This document shows positions 1-4,834 of a DNA stretch of 6,376 nt, piece by piece. The stretch is from an uncultured Verrucomicrobiota bacterium (GTDB lineage Bacteria > Verrucomicrobiota > Kiritimatiellia > RFP12 > UBA1067), in contig CALYTX010000085.1 in assembly GCA_945487985.1 (NCBI GenBank), positions 1 through 6,376 on the forward strand, written 5' to 3'. The translations under genes were made by a program, and so were the position numbers. Each line of letters opens with the position of its first letter. Positions within the stretch are counted from its first letter, which is position 1. Under the pieces are notes generated by a model. The model ran no database searches. It was not told the DNA's origin and saw nothing but the letters and a program-made list of their open reading frames with translations.

Positions 1-1055
1 GGCATGAACATACCCATGACCATCGTGCCGATGATAGCACCGAGAAACACCATCAGAAACGGCTCCATCAGCGAGGTGAGGGTGTTGAGCAGCGCCTCGA
101 CCTCTTCGTCGTAACTGTCGGCCACGGAATCGAGCATGTCTTCAACCTTGCCGGCCTTTTCGCCAGCGGCGATCATGCGCACCATGATCACCGGCATATA
201 GGGTTTGCCATCGAGCGCCGCATTAAGCTGATTGCCTTGTTCCACTTCCTTGCGGGCATCGAGAATCGACTTTTCCAATACGTGGTTGCCCAGCGAGCCA
301 GCGACAACCTCGAGTGATTTGAGGATTGGCACGCCGGCATTGGTCATCTGCGCGAGCAGCCGGCAGAACCGGCCGATGCCGCTTTTGAGGTTTAAAACGC
401 CGAAGACCGGCATTTTGAGTTTGAATTCATCGAACTGATAGCGGCCTTTTTCAGTCGATTTCCATTTCTTGAATACCTGCCAGGCGATTATCGCCGCGCC
501 CAGAAGGTAATACCAATTGTTCTTGACGAACTCGGAAAGGTCGACGAGACTCTGCGTGAGCGCCGGCAGATCTTTGCCGAAGCCAGAGAACATCTCGGCG
601 AAAATGGGCACGACGAACTGGATGAGGCCAGCGGACATCAGAAGGGCGATCGACACAATCACCGTTGGGTAGGTCATGGCGCTTTTGACCTTGCCCCGAA
701 GGCGCGCGGTCGATTGCATAATGGCCGCCAGACGCTTGAGAATACCGGCGAATTCGCCAGATTGTTCACCGGCAATCACCATGTTTACATACATATCGTC
801 GAAAATGGCGGGGAACGCTGCCAGCCCCTTGGAAATCGGATCGCCTCCCTCGATGGATATTCGCAAGTGGGTTAGCACTTTCTTGAACTCGGGATTGCTG
901 CATTGTTCCTCAAGCGTCTGGATGGTTGAGAGAATTGGCATGCCCGCGCCGATCATCGAAGCGATCTGCCGAGTGAAAGGAACGACCTCGGTCTTGGCGA
1001 TTTTCTTCGTCCCTTTGATTTTCGGAATCCCGTTTGCCGTATAAATGTTTGCCAT
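1..1055 (-). CDS. pilC/gspF: GspF/PilC-family inner-membrane platform protein (C-terminus cut by window edge)
   Basis: The product is the polytopic inner-membrane platform protein of a type IV pilus or type II secretion machine, which in this family couples the cytoplasmic ATPase to pilin assembly. The frame runs open from ATG at 1055 to the left edge and gives 351 residues. Two T2SSF domains are visible. The first covers about residues 22-150 and has the hallmarks FTRQIASMIGAG, AGEQSGEF (95-102) and KVKSAMTYP (122-130). The second covers about 228-351 and has RFCRLLAQMTNAGVPIL (229-245) and AAGEKAGKVEDML. Predicted membrane segments lie near 130-152, 181-195 and 330-351. The final membrane segment resembles the family C-terminus, so probably only some 10-25 residues are missing. 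The N-terminus before the first T2SSF domain is only about 22 residues, shorter than the roughly 70 residues in E. coli GspF. The start has a GAGGA ribosome site 7 bases upstream. The gene follows the ATPase gene after 12 bases, so the two are almost certainly co-transcribed. Whether it serves a pilus or a T2SS cannot be settled here. Confidence 0.93.
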   Translation of the reverse strand, partial: MANIYTANGIPKIKGTKKIAKTEVVPFTRQIASMIGAGMPILSTIQTLEEQCSNPEFKKVLTHLRISIEGGDPISKGLAAFPAIFDDMYVNMVIAGEQSGEFAGILKRLAAIMQSTARLRGKVKSAMTYPTVIVSIALLMSAGLIQFVVPIFAEMFSGFGKDLPALTQSLVDLSEFVKNNWYYLLGAAIIAWQVFKKWKSTEKGRYQFDEFKLKMPVFGVLNLKSGIGRFCRLLAQMTNAGVPILKSLEVVAGSLGNHVLEKSILDARKEVEQGNQLNAALDGKPYMPVIMVRMIAAGEKAGKVEDMLDSVADSYDEEVEALLNTLTSLMEPFLMVFLGAIIGTMVMGMFM

Positions 1056-1062
1056 CTTCCGA

Positions 1063-1067
1063 TCCTC
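1063..1067 (-). promoter_or_regulatory. Shine-Dalgarno site of the PilC/GspF gene
   Basis: Read on the minus strand, GAGGA lies between the ATPase stop codon (TAA, 1070-1068) and the ATG at 1055, with a 7-base spacer. It fixes the start of the platform-protein gene. It also contrasts with the ATPase gene upstream, which has no usable Shine-Dalgarno site. Confidence 0.7.
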
Positions 1068-2732
1068 TTATTCTCCGCCTGTCACTTCGAAAGCCGCCTG
1101 CAGCGAAGTGAGCCCTTGGCGAACCTTGATCATACCCGCCTCTTTGAGCGTTACCATGCCTTCCTCGAGCGCGAGTTTTTTGAGCAGTTCTGCATCGCCG
1201 CCTTTTTCCACCAGCGCGCGGATGCGCGGGGAAATCGGCAGCACCTCCATCATCGCTCCGCGGCCTTTGTAGCCCGAGCCGCGGCATTTCGGGCAGCCAG
1301 CCGGACCAAAGATCTCAATACCCTCGAAAGGTTTGGGATCGACCTTGTTGATTTTGAGCATTTCCAGATCGGGCTTGACCGGCTGTTTGCAGAAGGGGCA
1401 TAGTTTGCGGTACAGACGCTGCGCCTGCGCGAGGATGAGCGAGCTGGCGAGCATGAATGGCTGAATGCCCATATCGAATAGACGCGCAATCACGCCGCAG
1501 GCATCGTTGGTGTGCAAGGTGGAAAGGACGAGGTGGCCGGTAAGCGCCGCCTTGACCGCGATATCCGCCGTTTCGCCGTCGCGAATTTCGCCCACCAGCA
1601 CGATATCCGGGTCCTGGCGCAACACCGAGCGCAAAATCCCGGCAAAGGTAAGGCCTTGGGCCACATTCACATGGCACTGATTTACGCCGGCCAACTCGTA
1701 CTCGACGGGATCTTCTGCGGTTACGATGTTGACATTGGGCTGATTCAAATCCTGCAGGCAGGAGTAAAGCGTCGTGGTTTTGGCCGAGCCGGTCGGGCCG
1801 GTTACCAGAATAATACCATGCGGTTGTTCGATAGCGAATTTCATCGCCTTGTAGGCGTAATCGTCGAGACCGAGCGAACTTAGACCCGGAGCAAGATTCG
1901 ACTTGTCAAGAATTCGCATAACCACTTTTTCGCCGTGCACTGTGGGCAGAATCGAGACGCGCACGTCGACTTCTTTCTTCAGCGCCTTGACCTTGAAGCG
2001 ACCGTCTTGCGGCCGCCGACGCTCGGCGATGTCGAGGTTTGAGAGAATCTTGATACGCGAGCAGACGGCGTTGTGAAGCGATTTGGGCGGAGCCGGGCGC
2101 TCTACGAGTTCACCGTCGATACGATAGCGCAGGCGCGATACTTTTTCCATCGCCTCGAAATGAATGTCGGATGCCTTGGTCTTGAGCGCCTCGACCATAA
2201 TCGAATTGACCATGCGAATTACCGGCGCCTCGCCGGCGGCGTCGAGCGTGGCGTCGAGCGCGGCGGAATCGTCGTTTTTGTCGCCAGCGGACATTTCGAC
2301 ATCGCCCTCGTCGCCTTTCATGATGTTTTCCATCGCCAAGGCTGGATTGGCAGCGTCGTCTGCAAGCTTGAGACGGTTCATCACCTCGGCTAATTCATTG
2401 GCCGGCACCACCAACGGCCAAATCTTTGCGCGCGACCAGCGGGTGACTTCTTCCTGCGCCGGCAAGTCAAAGGGGTCGGCAAAGGCGACCGAGAGCCTTC
2501 CGCTTACCTTGGTCAAAGGCAAAGCTTTGACCCGGTTCCACGCATCGAATTTCATCCCGCATAAAAGCTCTTGCGGCGGAATGAATCCGGCGGGCAGTGA
2601 AATCGGCGGGATGCCAAGATAATCCGCCGAGGCAACGGCGAATTCTACCGGATCGGAGATCTTGCGGATTTCCTCTACTCCGCCCCTGCGCAAGCGCAGG
2701 TGGCGCTTGGATTGGAATTGTTTAGATACCAT
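1068..2732 (-). CDS. pilB/gspE: GspE/PilB-family type II/IV assembly ATPase
   Basis: This is a 554-residue hexameric-type secretion ATPase expected on the cytoplasmic face of the inner membrane, powering pilin or pseudopilin assembly. A compact T2SSE_N-like domain covers about residues 26-121 and includes YLGIPPISL. An acidic, alanine-rich linker follows (about 122-168). The ATPase core has the N2 region with ASDIHFEAM (187-195) and RYRIDGELVE. The Walker A loop is GPTGSAKT (312-319), the Asp box AEDPVEY is at 339-345, the Walker B DPDIVLVGEIRD at 374-385 and the His box TGHLVLSTLHTND at 398-410. A zinc-binding tetracysteine, CPFC (445-448) and CPKC (480-483), is typical of GspE/PilB and absent from PilT. 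Length is normal for the family. The odd point is Ala317 in place of the usual glycine before the Walker A lysine. The ATG at 2732 lies 7 bases from an extended -10 box, so the mRNA is predicted to be leaderless. The PilB versus GspE assignment is undecided. Confidence 0.95.
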   Translation of the reverse strand: MVSKQFQSKRHLRLRRGGVEEIRKISDPVEFAVASADYLGIPPISLPAGFIPPQELLCGMKFDAWNRVKALPLTKVSGRLSVAFADPFDLPAQEEVTRWSRAKIWPLVVPANELAEVMNRLKLADDAANPALAMENIMKGDEGDVEMSAGDKNDDSAALDATLDAAGEAPVIRMVNSIMVEALKTKASDIHFEAMEKVSRLRYRIDGELVERPAPPKSLHNAVCSRIKILSNLDIAERRRPQDGRFKVKALKKEVDVRVSILPTVHGEKVVMRILDKSNLAPGLSSLGLDDYAYKAMKFAIEQPHGIILVTGPTGSAKTTTLYSCLQDLNQPNVNIVTAEDPVEYELAGVNQCHVNVAQGLTFAGILRSVLRQDPDIVLVGEIRDGETADIAVKAALTGHLVLSTLHTNDACGVIARLFDMGIQPFMLASSLILAQAQRLYRKLCPFCKQPVKPDLEMLKINKVDPKPFEGIEIFGPAGCPKCRGSGYKGRGAMMEVLPISPRIRALVEKGGDAELLKKLALEEGMVTLKEAGMIKVRQGLTSLQAAFEVTGGE

Positions 2733-2739
2733 AACCTAA

Positions 2740-2767
2740 ATTATAGCAAAATTCGTGCCGGACGCAA
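2740..2767 (-). promoter_or_regulatory. Extended -10 promoter for the ATPase-platform operon, predicted leaderless
   Basis: On the minus strand the sequence reads TTGCGT (2767-2762), a 16-base spacer, then TATAAT (2745-2740) preceded by TGC, which makes an extended -10. The -10 is a perfect consensus match and the -35 matches about three of six positions. Only 7 bases separate the -10 from the ATG at 2732, so transcription should begin at or within a base or two of the start codon. No Shine-Dalgarno sequence would fit in such a transcript. This reading assumes a housekeeping sigma factor of the sigma-70 type. Confidence 0.65.
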
Positions 2768-2778
2768 TTCGTTGACTG

Positions 2779-2807
2779 AGGACAAACGGCATGCTTTTTG
2801 CTATACT
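2779..2807 (+). promoter_or_regulatory. Extended -10 promoter for the pseudopilin operon, predicted leaderless
   Basis: AGGACA (2779-2784) and TATACT (2802-2807) are separated by 17 bases, and TGC precedes the -10 to give an extended -10 element. The -35 matches four of six consensus positions and the -10 five of six. The ATG at 2816 starts after only 8 bases and has no purine-rich ribosome site upstream, so the transcript is predicted to be leaderless or nearly so. The element mirrors the minus-strand promoter of the ATPase operon. Confidence 0.6.
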
Positions 2808-2815
2808 GTTATTGT

Positions 2816-3664
2816 ATGGCAGAGGTACACGAAGATCATGCAACTGAATCCGATGGCGCCGTAAAATTCGACGCGCGGCTGGCCGAAGGCGTCGCCTATT
2901 TCGAGCAAATGCTCGAAATCATGCCCGAAGACCGCACCACCCTTGAATTTCTGGTCGTCGCCTACGATCAGCTTGGCCAGCACGAGAAGGGGCAGAAGTC
3001 GCTCGTCGAGCTGACGAAGCTGCTGATTAAGGAAAAGGATATTCCTGCGTTGCAAGGGCTTTTGCCGCGGCTGAAGTCGAGCGACTACGAGCCGGCTAAG
3101 GCTCTGTGCTTGAAGGTGACTACGCTTGTCGGCCCTATGCCCGATTTAACGCCCGAAGCCCCTCGCCAGCTTACCGACGAAGAGTTGCGCTCGCGAGCCA
3201 CCATCGAGGCCGTGCGGTCGGAGCTTGCATTGCTCGAGCAGTTGCACGAGGCGGGTGTAGTATCGGCGGAATTGCGGGAACGTATCCGTGAAAATGTACA
3301 GTCCTCGCCGATTGATGGGCGCGTTTTTCTCATTTCTGCACTTCATATTCTTGAAAAAGAGAATCCTACCGTCTGCGAAAAGGCCATTGAATATCTGGCC
3401 GATAAATATGGCGTACCGCCCGTTCCGCTCGCCGCATTCGAGCCCAGTAAGGATTTATTCGTCGCGTTGCCGCCGCTGCTTGCGCAATTGCGCGGTGTGG
3501 TGCCTTTCGCGAAACTGGGCAACCTCATGCTCATAGTGGTTCTCAACCCGGCCGACGACAAGTTGCGAGAAAAGCTTGAGTCCATCGGACCATGTCGCTT
3601 TTATATTGCCGATCCCGCGAGTGTGGAGGCGGCTATCGAGAAAGTCTACGGCGCGGTGGTGTAG
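2816..3664 (+). CDS. TPR-like protein with GspE N-terminal-type (T2SSE_N/MshEN-like) domain, no ATPase
   Basis: This predicted soluble 282-residue protein has no signal peptide or membrane segment. Residues about 20-105 look like TPR-type helical hairpins, for example AYFEQMLEIMPEDRTTLEFL and VVAYDQLGQHEKG. A charged linker follows at about 110-130. Residues about 137-278 resemble the N-terminal domain of GspE/PilB/MshE. LLEQLHEAGVVSAELRERI and the segment ending YLADKYGVPPVPL (194-205) look like the two helical MshEN-type motifs. Residues 229-278, with VPFAKLGNLMLIVVLNPAD and ending IEKVYG, match the alpha/beta part of T2SSE_N. The canonical arginine-leucine-glycine residues linked to c-di-GMP binding in MshEN are not evident. 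There is no Walker motif. It heads the pseudopilin operon and diverges from the ATPase gene, which suggests an accessory or regulatory partner of the motor. ATG 2816 is chosen because the upstream in-frame TTG at 2798 lies inside the promoter. The function is inferred. Confidence 0.85.
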   Translation: MAEVHEDHATESDGAVKFDARLAEGVAYFEQMLEIMPEDRTTLEFLVVAYDQLGQHEKGQKSLVELTKLLIKEKDIPALQGLLPRLKSSDYEPAKALCLKVTTLVGPMPDLTPEAPRQLTDEELRSRATIEAVRSELALLEQLHEAGVVSAELRERIRENVQSSPIDGRVFLISALHILEKENPTVCEKAIEYLADKYGVPPVPLAAFEPSKDLFVALPPLLAQLRGVVPFAKLGNLMLIVVLNPADDKLREKLESIGPCRFYIADPASVEAAIEKVYGAVV

Positions 3665-3669
3665 GGAGG
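3663..3669 (+). promoter_or_regulatory. Shine-Dalgarno site supporting a TTG start
   Basis: AGGGAGG lies 7 bases before the TTG at 3677 and overlaps the last two bases of the upstream stop codon TAG (3662-3664). This strong site supports the TTG start, which is the only start retaining the prepilin leader. The overlap with the stop codon suggests translational coupling to the TPR/T2SSE_N gene. Confidence 0.75.
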
Positions 3670-3676
3670 GTCGGTC

Positions 3677-4189
3677 TTGAAATCGCATCGGGGCATGACA
3701 CTCGTGGAGGTGATGGTGGCCGGTTCGCTCACGGTTCTGTTCTCGCTGGCGTTGATGGAAGGGCTGATCGTGGCCACTAAGATCAGCCACGAAAACGCGC
3801 AATTGCTGGCGGCCGAGGCTTACGCCTGGGATACCGCTTGGCGGTATCTGAACACATCCTACTCCAAACTCAACGGGTCCACTTCGCCGCGGTGGTATCC
3901 AGACCGCTCCGGCAGAGAAATCTCCTCCAATGACTGTCCGCAGCTCTGTCGAGAACTCGCCGGCGCACCAGCGCGGCTCTATGTGCGCGTTTCTCTCAAT
4001 GCGAACGATACGGCTGTTGCGCGCCACGGCGTGAACGAGACTGAATCGAAACTCATTGAGGTCGACGTTGAATGGGGGCCTCCCGATTCGCGGATGCGGC
4101 TTAATACACTTGCAAGTGCTGCGGCGCGTTCGTTTAATATTCCCGTGAGCGTATCGAAATGTTCAATCGAACGGGGGGCCGAGGAATGA
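3677..4189 (+). CDS. Prepilin-like protein with type III leader (minor pseudopilin, GspI/PilV-sized)
   Basis: This 170-residue protein begins at TTG with the short basic leader MKSHRG, which ends at the prepilin-peptidase site G6|M7. MTLVEVMVAG follows, with Glu at mature position +5 (E11), then a hydrophobic helix to about residue 33. This is the class III prepilin signature: the leader is cleaved and the new N-terminus methylated by the peptidase, after which the protein can enter a filament. The globular part is about 135 residues and has three cysteines (C87, C91 and C162). C87 and C91 form a CPQLC pair that could be a disulfide in the periplasm. Size and position next to a second pseudopilin fit a minor pilin such as GspI or PilV, but the globular part is not recognisable enough to assign a symbol. 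The ATG at 3695 is rejected as start because it would remove the leader. The stop codon overlaps the next ATG. Confidence 0.88.
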   Translation: MKSHRGMTLVEVMVAGSLTVLFSLALMEGLIVATKISHENAQLLAAEAYAWDTAWRYLNTSYSKLNGSTSPRWYPDRSGREISSNDCPQLCRELAGAPARLYVRVSLNANDTAVARHGVNETESKLIEVDVEWGPPDSRMRLNTLASAAARSFNIPVSVSKCSIERGAEE

Positions 4190-4833
4190 AGCGCGGCATG
4201 ACTCTGGTCGAAACATCGATTGCGGTTGCGGTCATGGGCATAGTTCTATCCGCGATCGGCTCATTGTTTATCACCGCCCACCGCATGCTCCGCACGGCGA
4301 TGGCGGAGGCGGAGCTCTCGCTCGGCGCACGGGAATTGCGCGAAAAGTTGCTTTTCCGGATTATGCCGGAAGTCAGCGGCATTCATGGCGTTGGCCTCTT
4401 GAGCGGCACGAATTCCTCGCAGATAGTCGAAGGCTCTGGAACCGTACTCATGCAAGCGCAGGCGGTCGGTAATTCGCTGAACGATTCTCGCGGTCAGTCG
4501 ATAAGGCTGCTGCTATGGAATGAGCAGCTCGCTGGCGAAAATCGCTATTACCTTATCAACGAACATACGCCCGATAAAGACGCTCACCGCAAATGGCTAT
4601 GGCCGCAGGCGCTGTCGCTGACCGAGCGCTCCCTGGCAGATATTGTCGATTACGACAGCGAATCGCGCGGCGCGCACGAACGAATCTATCGGCTCAAGTT
4701 TGACATAGGGTTGGCTACGAAAACCGCCAATCCTCGCGGCGAGCCGATAGTCCGCCGCGAGCGCGTGAGCGTGCCGGTGTTCGGCCGCATCCAGCCGTTT
4801 GCCTCGCTCGCTGACTCTGGGGAGGACGATTGA
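4186..4833 (+). CDS. Prepilin-like protein with type III leader (GspJ/PilW-sized minor pseudopilin)
   Basis: This 215-residue protein starts MKRG|MTLVETSIAVAVMG, with the peptidase site after G4, Glu at mature +5 (E9) and a hydrophobic helix to about residue 30. RGMTLVE is identical to the segment in the preceding protein, which points to a common origin or a common peptidase. The rest is a cysteine-free globular region with a C-terminal beta-rich stretch (about 166-203, including RIYRLKFDIGLA and RERVSVPVFGRIQ). Length and order resemble GspJ or PilW minor pilins that prime filament assembly, but this is assignment by size and context. ATG 4186 overlaps the preceding TGA as ATGA, which is typical of translational coupling, and a G-run (4173-4178) and GAGG (4181-4184) precede it. 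An in-frame ATG at 4159 would give a 13-residue leader with the same cleavage site. It cannot be excluded because it also encodes a legal leader. Confidence 0.87.
   Translation: MKRGMTLVETSIAVAVMGIVLSAIGSLFITAHRMLRTAMAEAELSLGARELREKLLFRIMPEVSGIHGVGLLSGTNSSQIVEGSGTVLMQAQAVGNSLNDSRGQSIRLLLWNEQLAGENRYYLINEHTPDKDAHRKWLWPQALSLTERSLADIVDYDSESRGAHERIYRLKFDIGLATKTANPRGEPIVRRERVSVPVFGRIQPFASLADSGEDD
4819..4826 (+). promoter_or_regulatory. Shine-Dalgarno site of the large pilin-like gene
   Basis: GGGGAGGA inside the 3' end of the upstream gene lies 8 bases before the ATG at 4835, and one base separates that ATG from the upstream TGA (4831-4833). The spacing is optimal and fixes the start. It is the strongest ribosome site in the window. 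Confidence 0.75.
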
Positions 4834-4834
4834 A

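Larger units (their letters stand above)
2740..2807. repeat. Inverted repeat containing the two mirrored -10 elements
   Basis: The left arm at 2740-2751 (attatagcaaaa) and the right arm at 2796-2807 (ttttgctatact) are reverse complements at 11 of 12 bases, with 44 bases between them. Each arm carries the extended -10 of one divergent promoter. The simplest reading is two promoters of the same type facing apart. Part of the shared sequence (the A/T run upstream of the TGC) goes beyond the promoter consensus, so a shared regulator site is possible but unproven. Confidence 0.6.

Noticed and set aside
1777..1784. Frameshift or pseudogene explanation for the altered Walker A of the ATPase
   Set aside because: The reading frame is intact for 554 codons and all downstream motifs are in frame, so the change is a single substitution and not decay.
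1512..1883. Plus-strand open frame of 123 codons opposite the ATPase core
   Set aside because: It lies across the Walker A to His-box region of the ATPase, whose motifs are unmistakable, so it is antisense shadow.
2772..2777. TTGACT as -35 of the plus-strand promoter
   Set aside because: It is 24 bases from the TATACT box, too far for a sigma-70 promoter. AGGACA at 17 bases fits better together with the extended -10.
2798..2815. In-frame TTG at 2798 as start of the TPR/T2SSE_N gene (six extra residues)
   Set aside because: It lies within the extended -10 element, has no ribosome site, and would not be transcribed if the promoter is real.
3455..4027. Long minus-strand open frame of 190 codons opposite the pseudopilin genes
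   Set aside because: It overlaps two well-supported plus-strand genes, gives a low-complexity sequence rich in Arg and His, and shows no domain. It is a GC-driven shadow.
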